A DNA stretch of 64,000 nt. It comes from Allium sativum (taxonomy: Eukaryota > Streptophyta > Magnoliopsida > Asparagales > Amaryllidaceae). The notes under the pieces were generated by a model. The model had not been told where the DNA came from. It ran no database searches and saw only the letters and a program-made list of their open reading frames with translations. The stretch is taken from assembly GCA_030737875.1 (NCBI GenBank), contig CM060922.1, positions 300,319,456 to 300,383,455 on the forward strand. Direction: 5' to 3'. Position numbers and translations under genes: made by a program. Position 1 is the first letter of the stretch, and each line of letters begins with the position of its first letter. Below are positions 11,661 to 23,814 of this stretch, piece after piece.

Positions 11661-12953
11661 ATAAAATCTTTTATTAAAAGTCAAAATTTTAATTATTCTA
11701 AAATAAATATCAAAACTTTATTTATTATAATCGTCTCAAAATAAAGATGAAATTTTTATAACCAAAACAAAGTTTTAATCTTTATAAACAAAACAAAATT
11801 TCAGTCTTTTATAAGCACAAACAAGGTTTTAAATCTTTACCAACAAAACAAAGTTTTGTTCTTTTTAAACGAAACAAAATAAGGTTTGAACTTTTATTCA
11901 ATAAACAAAACAAAGTTTTGTTCTTTTTCATAAACAAAATAAAGTTTGTTCTTTTCAAAAACAAAATAAAGTTTCAATTTTATATATAAAAAAAAAACGC
12001 AAACAAAGTTGTAATTTTTTTTTTTTAGAACAAAAACAAAGTTGTAATCTTCTTAATCCCATTCAAAGTTATAATCTTTGTAAACATAAACAAAGTTTCA
12101 TTTTTTCTGAACAACAATGAAAATTGTAACTTTTATTTAAATATAAATTTCCATACATTTTAAATAAATAAATAAAAATGAATTTATCATTTACATCATG
12201 TACATCGTTTCTATTGATTCAACAAATTTCATCAACAGTGTATGCAACAACAATTTGTCCATAATAACCCAAACAACTATCACCAATTCTCAAACAGACA
12301 TCATACATCATCAATCCACAATCATGTACATACAAACATCAAAACCACAAGAAAAATAATTTAAATTTAATAAATTATAAAATAGAATCTCACATTGATT
12401 TTTGCTGAAAATTTGACTCTCTCGGATTCAGCTCTGGTCTACGCCATCACGAAGAGCTCGGAAAGACGAGTCCAACGCAATTTACGGTTCGTCAATCGGA
12501 CCTCGTACGAGAGAGTTATGATTTATTAAAGTTGGACATAATTAAATAATTAATTAATATTCGTGAAAAATACCTAAAAGTTTCACTGTCTCAGAATTGG
12601 ACAAAATTAGTGTCCACGCGTCCGTCTCGTCGCCACGATCCCAACGCACCTGAAATCATCGATTTTCGACTTCGTATGAGTGAGTTATGCAATTTTAAAA
12701 TTCTGGAAATTAATTAAATAATTTAAAAATAAAATAGAAAATACCCTCAGCCCATTGACCGAAAAACACTGTTCACCACCGAACTTTGACCGCACTTTGC
12801 CGCTGCCTCGGGCCACCTGACGCAACGGGACCACCGCCAATGTCTTCGTCTTGGCGAGACGCACCACCACCAGAAAGAACCGCCCATAAAGCTTCTCCGA
12901 TCATCGGGAAATCGCCTAGAAAGGATTTCGCCTCGCGGGTCCCACAGGCCACA

Positions 12954-13193
12954 TCACACCTCCAAACTGCCTGAAATTTTCTGAGCATCTTCGTCTTGCG
13001 TAGACGAAGAACTTCCGTGTTCGTGACTTCGTCTAATTCTTCCTCGATTCACGGGAATTTCTTGATTTACGTTTTGAGCTTCTGAATTTCGAAAACAGCG
13101 AGCTTTAAGACGAGATTCCGGCGAATCCGAGCGCTGTTTGACAAAACCGACTACACCATTAGCTTCGTATCGTCGAGACCTTCGAGAGGACAT
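12954..13193 (-). pseudogene. Small LTR ORF, copy B, start lost
   Basis: This copy of the 101-aa frame is open only from internal residue M39 (MSSRRSRRYE). The 22-bp duplication upstream, containing GAGGAAGAGGGAGCC, puts the original ATG out of frame. The rest matches copies A and C. Confidence 0.5.
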
Positions 13194-14271
13194 ATAATTT
13201 GCTATGGTTTGAAGAGATTTTATTTTTTTATGAATTTTAGAGGAAGAGGGAGCCGATTTTAGAGGAAGAGGGAGCCGCCATGGAAATTGAGAAAAAATGA
13301 TGGAAAAGAGAGTGGCTGCTGTGCATTTCGAATTTCAGCCCTAAAACTCAGAAAAAAGATAATATATACCGTGGGTTTAATTTTGGTTTGGGCCCAAATA
13401 TCATTATGTGCCCAATTACTCAATTTTCAACTGTTTTCTTCAGTTCAAAAATTCTTATAAATACATGCTGATTTCAAAATTAATAAAATTTTAAACATAA
13501 ATATTTCAGGTCATTACAAACCCAACGAACCTGATTTCGTAATTTTCCGATTCCGTATGAATTTATTATAAATTTCCGAAGTCTGAAAATAGGCTGTATT
13601 TCCACTGTAAAAATTATACAGGCCACAAAATAATTCCAAAAATTATAAATTTTAGAATTTTACCTTATTTTAATATTCCGAATCCATAGAAACTGGTTTC
13701 GTCGAATTCGGAGTTCGTTTGCAAAAATTCTATTTTTCAGGTGTATATTTTAATATTTTAAAAATACCAAAAATAGTGGAATTTTTCCGAAACTCAAAAA
13801 TATAAGTTCTTATAGTCATTTTTATATGTAAACAACATTCTAAAACCAATGGAGATGGTTTCGGGTCCTAATTCCTTATTCTGCAAAATGTAGCATTTTG
13901 GCCCTTATAAATTTCATAGCGACCATTCTAGATTTTAATTTTGACATAACTTTTGATTCTCGTTATGAAATTTCGATTTTTCGGATTCGTTGGAAAGATA
14001 AATTTAAATAGATTCTAATATTTTTGGTTTCACTAAAATCCGTTAAATTTTGCATCCTGTACGGTCAGTCAAAGTTCAAGTTTGACTTTTCAAACTACCG
14101 CGTTATTTCTAACTCTTTTTATAATAAAAATTAAATCATTCATTCTAACTTCGATTTGAATCAAATTTGTGATCATTATTATTTAAATAAATTATTTTAT
14201 ATTGTCAAAATTCATTAAAATTTTCTAAAATAAAAATTTTAAATTGGTCCTGATTTTTGCGGGTTGTTACA

Positions 14272-14661
14272 ATCGCCCTCACTTAAAAACTTTTCGTCCT
14301 CGAAAAGGAACTAGGCTAAAAGTTGTTTAATTAACTAACTAAATTTTAATTTCTCTTATTAATTTCATTTGTTGACTAACTTATCAAATATACATACTCT
14401 TTTATATATTTAAAAATCATATTTTCAGAAATAGATTATATAATCAAAAATACGCTAATCATAAGCTTATCACTCTGAACTCATTCTAGGGCATTACTAA
14501 CCCCATCTCTAATGAGTTTTCTCATTCTAGGACACTGCTGGTCCTATCTCTAATGAGTATTCTTATTGGATATTACTAATCCAATTCTCTGATGAGTCTT
14601 TTGTTCAGTTCTAACGAGTTGTACCCCAAAGATTTGAGCTAACCAGAGCTCTGATACCACC
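14272..14661 (-). mobile_element. Internal region 2 of the giant-LTR array (390 bp)
   Basis: Primer site at 14648-14659, hairpin leader at 14479-14597 and polypurine tract at 14272-14284. Identical in plan to 7509-7898. Confidence 0.9.
14648..14659 (-). promoter_or_regulatory. Primer-binding site, internal region 2
   Basis: TGGTATCAGAGC on the minus strand, two bases from LTR C. Confidence 0.9.
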
Positions 14662-17208
14662 TGTAACGACACGGATTTTGCCCGACCTTAATCGATCGCA
14701 AAATCGACCAAGACCGTTCAAAACTCGCATACGTTAACTTTGAGAATACAAAACATCAGAACAATAACAACAGACTTTTATTACATTACAATAATATAAC
14801 ATCAGAGTACAGAATATCAGAGTACAAATAAAGTAAACTACAGCGGAAGATAAATTACAACAGATTTAATACATTAAACAGCGGAAGACTTCTAAGCTCT
14901 GGACACAGCTTTAGGCTTCGATCCAAGATCCTGCTAAAGAGAGAGATGTCTGCAAAAAGCTACTCGACTGCCCGTGTGGAAAAGAGGGCACCCGAGTTTG
15001 CAAAGTGAAACAAACTACGAGTCAGTCATGGGACTGGTGTGAGAATTCTAAACTAATATAACTAATAAGACAAATCCAAGGACCACGCCACTTTCGCGGA
15101 ACGGGTTTACTCCTATGAATTGCCAGTGCATAAACCAAAGTAAATCGAGAAATAACGCAATGTCTTTTTGGAAAAATGAAACCATTATAAGACCCAAGTC
15201 CCATCACACAATGCAACGCACACCAGAGGATAGGGTTTTACCTTATAATGGTCAAAAGATGCTTGATACGTATAAAACGGATTTGATATTATTAGTAGTG
15301 TATATATGTTTTAATAAAAAGATTTGAATCATAAGTATCAATCCTAGACGGCATGGTTACCATATAGCATGTCGCCAATACTAGCTCTACAATCAAAACC
15401 GCAAGGGCGTATTGGAAATTTGGATTCCATCATGAGTCGAGGCTAGGGGCAAGCTCCTCTCCGATTCGAGACACTCTAGCAAATGCCTCAGGATCCCCCG
15501 CAGTGAACTCTTGGATCTTCAGGGCCGGTCCCCGCCTATGGGCAGTGGATTAGTTATGCCTGAACACACGCTTCCCGGTCCCTTTGGACCTATAGTGTGA
15601 CCACCAACGGCCTATAAAAATAATGAGGCGCCTCAAAATCCATCATCCACATAAGTAAAATGTCAGGGCTGGTAGGTCGCTGACACCACTCTAGCTAGAA
15701 AGAAACGTGTGCACTCCCTGCAGTCCATATCCCGTTTTTGACTCATACCGGGGTGTGAGGCTCGCGAAGTCACGCTATACACAAAGCTACGCCTAAACAG
15801 GCCGTGCTTTGATCATCAACCACAAGGCCTGCTTTTCAACAAAAGCCTTGATCAATGCATCTTAGTATGCCACATTGTCAATCCATACTATACCATTGAT
15901 TTCTACCAATATATAACCCCTAAGCTCGTACGTCTCAGAGAAGGGTGTTAACCACCAAACAGATATATATTAAGAGAGATCAACGAATGTAGTATAAGGG
16001 ACTACAACGTCAGACATACATTCCATTTATAAACTTATGCCCTGGGTCTGGGCGAAAGTCAAATCCGTGCAATCAACACTACGTCCGGACGGCTACTACT
16101 GTCGCCCCTTCAAGGTAGCTACTCCCATCATGGGTCTCAATAGCAACACACCCATTCGATGTGAAGATCATCGGTCTTCAATCACCGTCTTCAACTCTTC
16201 GAACGTCGTATCATTATTTGGAATGAGAGTAAACTCGGACTTTCCAAATAATTCTCGCATATATAAATTTGTAAACCATTCTATATCGTTATTTATTCTT
16301 TTATAAATATCGATCATTCATTTCATGTATATATATATCGTCCATTCATTTCATAAATATCGTCCATTCATTTCATATGCAGTAATACTACTCTAAACAT
16401 GAATTTTTATTTCATATGCGGTTTCTTGATTATGCATTTCATATGCGACTTCATGCTTTTTAAAACATGTTAAATTTTCATGTGCGGTTCATGCTTCTAA
16501 ATCATGTTTCATTTCATATTTATATCTTTTTATTCGCATGTGAAATGTAAATAAAAATTCCCTTCTTATTTTCATCTTTTTATTTACATGTGAAAAGTAA
16601 ATAAAAGTTTCATTCTTATTTTCATCTTTTTATTTACATGTGAAAAGTAAATAAAAGTTTCATTACTTTTATTTATATAAAATATATAAATAATATAACC
16701 ATTTCATGTTTTCATTCATTTATTCATTTATAACATGAAAATATTCATTGCTTTATGGTTCATTTTCCATTTTCGATCACTTTCTTAATTCAGTGATCTT
16801 AACTACTTAATTCCCTTTCAATCTAATTAAAGATTTAATTAAAATCTTATTTAGTTTTAATCTTCCAAAGTCATTATTAAATGATTATTCAAATTTTAGG
16901 GAATTAATTCTATCATAAATTCGGGTTAAAGAATAAATGTTATTTAAAACATAATTCACGATAAACCCAAATTTAGATTTCATAAATTTCCCATTTAATA
17001 TATAGAATTAGACATCATTTATTTCAGAGTATTTCATTTAATCTTAAATAAAATATTAATCATCTTCGATTTCCTTTATAGAATATATAACATAATTTAT
17101 ACAGGTTAAAATGGAGTTACTATTTTAAAATGGACTGAATAGCCCAATTCATTTTCCTTATCCATTCATTATGTTTATCTTTACATTTTATTATTTAATA
17201 GCGGGCCA

Positions 17209-17428
17209 GACCTCTCACATTAGGCCTACAACTTGTGGATGCTGGATATGCCGGTTGGTTCCGGGCAGACTTCTACCACAGGTTGGGCTTAACCTCGTGT
17301 CTTGACCCAATTCGTATTTGCGCACTTGGACCTCTCACATTAGGCCCAACATTTATGGCTGCTGGATATGCCGGTTGGTTCCGGGCAGACTTCCGCCATA
17401 AATGTGACCTAACCTCGTGTCCAGGTAC
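17209..17428 (-). repeat. 120-bp covarying hairpin pair (LTR C)
   Basis: Third copy of the structure at 3797-4016, with stems and loops unchanged. Confidence 0.8.
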
Positions 17429-19718
17429 AATTAAAAAAATTTATTTATAAATATTATCCAAGAATATTATTTTAAAATATTTTATATTTTAAAATATCCT
17501 ACTACTTAATATCATTCCTTACTTGAAATATTCTTTCATATAAAGCTTTATTATTCCATTTCAATACATATTAACTTTCCATATTATTATGATATTATAA
17601 TAATAATAATTATAAAAAAAACGGTTTTAATTTGTGATATTAAAACCTACCATTTCAATATTAAAATGAAATCAATTTAAAAACATTTCAAATTTTGAAA
17701 TCCATCTTCCATTTTTAATGTTAACATAAAAAGTAATCTTTTCAATTTATAATCTTCTTAATATAATTGGAATGTGATTTACTAATTCCAATAATTTGTT
17801 TATAACCTTCCAAATGTTAAAGGTTTTTATCTACTTAATTCAAGCGTCAATTAATATCATTAATTGAATAATAAATGGGCATTTATTTCCTTCATTCGAA
17901 GGAAATATTGTCAATTCAAAAGCTTCTTTATTATTTCCTTTTTAAATGGAAAATTAAATCATCTAAATACTTCAACTTCCAATTTATTTCATTAATTTGC
18001 ATATTTATTACTTTACTCAAAATTGGAATGAGACCCACCATTTCCATATAATTTAATTATATGTAAAATCAAACATTAATTACATAACAATTTCAGAACA
18101 TCCATCCAAAGTGCATTTCTAATTATTCCAAGGGTGACGTGTATTCAAAAGTCAACCCTTGACCCGTGTGGGGTTTCAGCCAACACAATTCAAATATTTA
18201 AAATAAACTGTGCTTCTGGACGATGTGTAAAAATTGATCGTTCACTCACATAAACAAGCCAGGGTCGCTTGTAAATGGCAGTGTATACAGGTGCATAAAT
18301 GGAACATAAACAATTTGCACAATTTAACAATGTTCACATATTGGGTATTGCCCTTTTTATTTCATTTGATTTAATGACACAAATTCACCATAAAATATAT
18401 TCCTTTATCTAACTTAAAATAAAAACAAAATCTTTTATTAAAAGTCAAAATTTTAATTATTCTAAAATAAATATCAAAACTTTATTTATTATAATCGTCT
18501 CAAAATAAAGATGAAATTTTTATAACCAAAACAAAGTTTTAATCTTTATAAACAAAACAAAATTTTAGTCTTTTATAAGCACAAACAAGGTTTTAAATCT
18601 TTACCAACAAAACAAAGTTTTGTTCTTTTTAAACGAAACAAAATAAGGTTTGAACTTTTATTCAATAAACAAAACAAAGTTTTGTTCTTTTTCATAAACA
18701 AAATAAAGTTTGTTCTTTTCAAAAACAAAATAAAGTTTCAATTTTATATATATAAAAAAAAACGCAAACAAAGTTGTAATTTTTTTTTTTTAGAACAAAA
18801 ACAAAGTTGTAATCTTCTTAATCCCATTCAAAGTTATAATCTTTGTAAACATAAACAAAGTTTCATTTTTTCTGAACAACAATGAAAATTGTAACTTTTA
18901 TTTAAATATAAATTTCCATACATTTTAAATAAATAAATAAAAATGAATTTATCATTTACATCATGTACATCGTTTCTATTGATTCAACAAATTTCATCAA
19001 CAGTGTATGCAACAACAATTTGTCCATAATAACCCAAACAACTATCACCAATTCTCAAACAGACATCATACATCATCAATCCACAATCATGTACATACAA
19101 ACATCAAAACCACAAGAAAAATAATTTAAATTTAATAAATTATAAAATAGAATCTCACATTGATTTTTGCTGAAAATTTGACTGTCTCGGATTCAGCTCT
19201 GGTCTACGCCATCACGAAGAGCTCGGAAAGACGAGTCCAACGCAATTTACGGTTCGTCAATCGAACCTCGTACGAGAGAGTTATGATTTATTAAAGTTGG
19301 ACATAATTAAATAATTAATTAATATTCGTGAAAAATACCTAAAAATTTCACTGTCTCAGAATTGGACAAAATTAGTGTCCACGCGTCCATCTCGTCGCCA
19401 CGATCCCAACGCACCTGAAATCGTCGATTTTCGACTTCGTATGAGTGAGTTATGCAATTTTAAAATTCTGGAAATTAATTAAATAATTTAAAAATAAAAT
19501 AGAAAATACCCTCAGCCCATTGATCGAAAAACACTGTTCACCGCCGAACTTTGACCGCACTTTGCCGCTGCCTCTGGCCACCTGACGCCACGGGACCACC
19601 GCCAATGTCTTCGTCTTGGCGAGACGCACCACCACCAGAAAGAGCCGCCCCTAAAGCTTCTCCGATCATCGGGAAATCGCCTAGAAAGGATTTCGCCTCG
19701 CGGGTCCCACAGGCCGCA

Positions 19719-20024
19719 TCACACCTCCAAACTGCCTGAAATTTTCTGAGCATCTTCGTCTTGCGTAGACGAAGAACTTCCGTGTTCGTGACTTCGTCTA
19801 ATTCTTTCTCGATTCACGGGAATTTCTTGATTTACGTTTTGAGCTTCTGAATTTCGAAAACAGCGAGCTTTAAGACGAGATTCCGGCGAATCCGAGCGCT
19901 GTTTGACAAAACCGACTACACCATTAGCTTCGTATCGTCGAGACCTTCGAGAGGACATATAATTTGCTATGGTTTGAAGAGATTTTATTTTTTTATGAAT
20001 TTTAGAGGAAGAGGGAGCCGCCAT
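19719..20024 (-). CDS. LTR-embedded small ORF, copy C
   Basis: Open over the same 101 codons as copy A at 6220-6525, starting MAAPSSSKIH, with a G-to-E change in the RGRIRR segment. Unknown function; see the copy A entry. Confidence 0.35.
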   Translation of the reverse strand: MAAPSSSKIHKKIKSLQTIANYMSSRRSRRYEANGVVGFVKQRSDSPESRLKARCFRNSEAQNVNQEIPVNRERIRRSHEHGSSSSTQDEDAQKISGSLEV

Positions 20025-21015
20025 GAAAATTGAGAAAAAATGATGGAAAAGAGAGTGGCTGCTGTGCATTTCGAATTTCAGCCCTAAAACTCAGAAAAAA
20101 GATAATATATACCGTGGGTTTAATTTTGGTTTGGGCCCAAATATCATTATGTGCCCAATTACTCAATTTTCAACTGTTTTCTTCAGTTCAAAAATTCTTA
20201 TAAATACATGCTGATTTCAAAATTAATAAAATTTTAAACATAATTATTTCAGGTCATTACGAACCCAACGAACCTGATTTCGTAATTTTCCGATTCCGTA
20301 TGAATTTATTATAAATTTCCGAAGTCTGAAAATAGGCTGTATTTCCACTGTAAAAATTATACAGGCCACAAAATAATTCCAAAAATTATAAATTTTAGAA
20401 TTTTACCTTATTTTAATATTCCGAATCCATAGAAACTGGTTTCGTCGAATTCGGAGTTCGTTTGCAAAAATTCTATTTTTCAGGTGTATATTTTAATATT
20501 TTAAAAATACCAAAAATAGTGGAATTTTTCCGAAACTCAAAAATATAAGTTCTTATAGTTATTTTTATATGTAAACAACATTCTTAAAACCAATGGAGAT
20601 GGTTTCGGGTCCTAATTCCTTATTCTGCAAAATGTAGCATTTTGGCCCTTATAAATTTCATAGCGACCATTCTAGATTTTAATTTTGACATAACTTTTGA
20701 TTCTCGTTATGAAATTTCGATTTTTCGGATTCGTTGGAAAGATAAATTTAAATAGATTATAATATTTTTGGTTTCACTAAAATCCGTTAAATTTTGCATC
20801 CTGTACGGTCAGTCAAAGTTCAAGTTTGACTTTTCAAACTACCGCGTTATTTCTAACTCTTTTTATAATAAAAATTAAATCATTCATTCTAACTTCGATT
20901 TGAATCAAATTTGTGATCATTATTATTTAAATAAATTATTTTATATTGTCAAAATTCATTAAAATTTTCTAAAATAAATTTTTTAAATTGGTCCTGATTT
21001 TTGCGGGTTGTTACA

Positions 21016-21020
21016 CATCG
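21016..21020. repeat. Target-site duplication, right copy (CATCG)
   Basis: CATCG directly after the LTR C end, identical to 1245-1249. Confidence 0.9.
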
Positions 21021-21221
21021 TTCAATCTGTAAAGAGAAAATTATAAACGACCCCATAGTGGTGCTAATGCAGTACGAATTCATTCTTATACTACTAATAG
21101 TATATATATATATAGCTTTTGAAAACCAAAGTAATCACAAATACGCGCTCTCATATACGTATTTTCTCTCCCTAGTGTCTTTCCCTAAGTTAACTACGCA
21201 ACCTAGAGCTCTAATACCAAA
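21021..21221 (-). other. Leader of the interrupted gypsy element
   Basis: About 200 bp lie between the host element's LTR and its gag start. The primer site is at its high-coordinate end. No ORF is expected. A (TA)n run is near 21102-21114. Confidence 0.7.
21208..21219 (-). promoter_or_regulatory. Primer-binding site of the host gypsy element
   Basis: The minus strand reads TGGTATTAGAGC, two bases from the LTR end, one base different from the standard TGGTATCAGAGC. Confidence 0.85.
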
Positions 21222-23814
21222 TGTGACGGCCCGCCCCGCACCAACCGACATTTACTCCAAAGGTGCGCTGTACACATGTCCAGTTAGCACGGGATGGTAG
21301 TCAGAAGAAAAGAAAGATGACGAAGAATCAGCAAAGAACCTGTAGAATGTCTCACAGCGCATAGGATAAAATATAATAATAACATACTTGACATAAAACA
21401 GGTGAGACAGTGCATAAGCTGGAAATAAACTAACATAGCAGCGGAAAATCCAAATATAGCTTATGATCCAAAGCCAACATTATTACAACTTTTCAAACTG
21501 TCTCAAAAAGAAAAAGCAAGATAAAGGAGGTACACTGCTAATGCCCAAGTAGCGACCAGCAACGACACAGGGAGAATATCTATATATCATATGTGGAAGA
21601 CTCCTGCTCGCCTCCGAATCAGCTACTCGCGCATCACCAGCTAACCTGTCTCTAGTCTGCTCGTGTGAGCACCCAAAGTAATAAGAGGAGACATAAAACT
21701 CTGGGTCATACAAAAAGTCTGGTATGAGCGATAAGCATCTAAACAGAACAATAACAAGTATACTAAACTGTACCTAAACCTGGACCTGCAACCAAAGAGT
21801 TAGCACTACATACTGTACAACACTCTAAGGTGCCATTTCAAATGGTGTAAAGATAACGGAGGTGGGGGTGTGCATGTCATAGTAATGGCAAACAATCAAG
21901 CATAGCAACCATCCTCACATCTCTCACTCAGTGCGTAAAGAATACGATATTCACCACTTCGATCACCCCAATACTTTGTTATGATCACCTTGCCCCATGA
22001 AGTCATAAATGGCTTCACTGCACTGATACATAGCCACTAATCCTTCGCTATGTCCACTTGCCCCATGGAGTTATTCACCCCATCTGCGCTGGCTCATAGC
22101 CTTACCAATCTTTTACTATGTCCACTTGCCCCATGGAGTTATTCACCCCATCTACGTTGGCTCATAGTCTTACTACGATCACTTTGCCCCTCGAGTCATA
22201 ATGACTCTACTGCACTGATAACGTAGTTTTGCTACCATCACCTTGCCCCTCGAGTCATAGTGACTCTACTGCACTGATAAGTAGCCTATCATCCATTTTC
22301 AGTGGTGAATCGATGTTACGAACATGGACAACTCCTTAGCACACATCCCGCAGCAAAGCCCAACCATGAAGTGAACTCATTGGTTCCTAACTGGATCCTG
22401 AGCTCTAACTTCCATTTGGACTACCTTTGCATCTCGGGTTATTGGTCATCACCGGATCGGTTCGACCTTTATCATCTTTCAATGGATCGGATCGGGGTCT
22501 TCATCACGCCACGGTTCGGATTGTCATCACCCCAGTGGGTCGAGTTGGGTCGGGTCTCCAAGTCCAGTCGCCATCGCCGGTTCGGATCGTGGTCCTTCAA
22601 GTGGTTCGCGTCGGAAAGCACTTCTCCAGGTCAACGAATCGTGCTCACCCTTCATGGGCGGATCGGGTCGGGGCTACTGGCGTGGTTCAGACTCGAGCTC
22701 TTCTTTCCATCGGATCGTGGTCCTTGGTTCGGATCGTGGCTTGTGCCCACGATCGGTTCGGGTCGGGTAAGGGGGTCCGATCCGATCCTGCCTGCAATTT
22801 CCTGCAACTTTCCAGCGACTGTTTATACGCCTCTCGACAGCGTTTTCGACCGTTCTAGCTATTCTAAACAATCACAAAGCATACCATACAGTCATAGCAA
22901 CATGTACAAGTCACCTCAAACACCAAAACATCAATATGATAGGTTAAAATGGACCAAACATAGCCAAAACCCCATATTTTCCCTTAAGCATGTTTAGGTG
23001 AAACTAATGATATAATTAGCAAAACTTAACCAAATTAACCCAAATTCATATCAGAGGTCTAAAACATCATTTTGAATTTTATAAATATTTTTCCAGAATT
23101 TTATCATGTTTAAATTCGCTAATTAACACTAATTACCCTTAATTAGCCATAATTAGTGAGGAACTATGCAAATCACTCACCTTAGCCACAAATAAAACCT
23201 CAAACTGAAATGAATCTCTGATTTGGTGCGAATCCCAATGCTAAACAGCAGCTCTAATGTTGATTTGGTGTTGATCTCTCTTGATTTGATATTGCTAAGC
23301 TCAATCCTTGATTAGAAGGCGATTTGGAGGTGATTTAGAGGTTGGAGGCCATTTTTAGGGTTTCCAAGAGGTAAGTGGAGGCTAGAAACTGAAATGAAAT
23401 GAAACCCTAACTTATTTCAGCCTCCCCATAACCCTAATCCCGAAATGGGTTATGGGCTCATTCACTAATCACCCTATTTGGCCCGGTTAAGCAGTTTTTC
23501 ACCTTCCAAACCTCATTTCAGCCATATCTCCCAAACGGTAAGTCCGTTTTTCACATGTGACCACTCTACAGAAAGGTAAACCATCAAACGAATCTAATGG
23601 AAGTGGTTTCAGGTCAAAATTCCTTTTCAATCAAAAGTTATGGCCGAAACAAGATCAGCTAGGGGCAAAACAGTCATTTAAAAATCGGCAAAAATCGTGA
23701 ACATGGGAAATGACTCTAATAGTTGTTTCCCAAAGTTACATGACCATACGACTTCATATGGGAAAGAAAGAAATATTCTACGATCCTCCGATGCGGAGAA
23801 TGCGGGTTGTTACA
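21222..23814 (-). repeat. 5' LTR of the host gypsy element (2,593 bp)
   Basis: It begins TGTAACAACCCGCATTC and ends GGCCGTCACA in sense. It contains a tandem hairpin block at 21985-22290 and a GC-rich stretch (about 22430-22800) of degenerate GGTTCGGATCG-like repeats. That stretch gives long but spurious open frames on the plus strand (22302-22997); their wording follows the repeat, so I do not call a gene. Bases 23815-23819 (CGTTG) should be its target duplication, with the partner outside the window. Confidence 0.85.
21985..22290 (-). repeat. Five tandem hairpin units, 59-68 bp period
   Basis: Hairpins are at 21999-22016 (GAAGTCA/TGGCTTC), 22065-22083 and 22133-22151 (ATGGAGT/ACCCCAT) and 22193-22207 and 22252-22266 (GAGTCA/TGACTC). 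Between them are shared words such as CACTTGCCCC and CTGCACTGATA. The stems differ by unit but each pairs; the ATGGAGT mismatch becomes a G-U pair in minus-strand RNA. Confidence 0.65.

Larger units (their letters stand above)
7899..14271 (-). repeat. LTR copy B (6,373 bp), middle LTR
   Basis: Same layout as copy A, with the extra segment of about 85 bp at 11573-11660. It carries a private 22-bp tandem duplication near 13254-13276 that shifts the small ORF out of frame, leaving an open frame only from an internal Met at 13193 downward. Private single-base differences are spread along it. Confidence 0.9.
1250..21015 (-). mobile_element. Non-autonomous giant-LTR element in tandem: LTR-int-LTR-int-LTR
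   Basis: Three nearly identical LTRs (1250-7508, 7899-14271, 14662-21015) are joined by two 390-bp internal regions (7509-7898, 14272-14661). Each LTR starts TGTAACAACCCGC and ends GTCGTTACA on the minus strand. Each internal region has a primer site (TGGTATCAGAGC, 2 bases from the LTR) and a purine tract (AAGTGAGGGCGAT) abutting the next LTR. No gag or pol is present, so mobilisation must have used proteins supplied in trans. One CATCG duplication flanks the whole 19,766-bp block, so it behaves as one insertion. The tandem form could come from unequal LTR-LTR recombination after insertion or from template switching before it. Confidence 0.93.
14662..21015 (-). repeat. LTR copy C (6,354 bp), sense-strand first LTR
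   Basis: It ends at 21015 with TTGTTACA followed by the CATCG duplication. The 120-bp hairpin pair is at 17209-17428 and the 50-bp repeat at 16523-16672. Private changes include one in the start context of the small ORF. Confidence 0.9.
1..23814 (-). mobile_element. Interrupted Ty3/gypsy element (host of the LTR array)
   Basis: In minus-strand order the parts are an LTR at 23814-21222, a primer site, a leader of about 200 bp, and gag-protease at 1245-1. Between leader and gag sits an unrelated 19.8-kb insertion (1250-21015) flanked by the 5-bp direct repeat CATCG at 1245-1249 and 21016-21020. Removing the insertion and one repeat copy brings the leader directly onto the gag ATG. The continuity is an inference from orientation, order and the target duplication. 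The rest of pol and the 3' LTR would lie left of the window. Confidence 0.8.

Noticed and set aside
7899..14271. Assembly duplication as the reason for three LTR copies
   Set aside because: Each copy has private substitutions and indels, and outer flanks carry a proper target duplication, so a copied contig is unlikely, though long reads should confirm.
22302..22997. Plus-strand open frame of 231 codons
   Set aside because: It lies antisense within an LTR, over degenerate GGTTCGGATCG repeats that avoid stops in several frames at once. No domain is recognisable.
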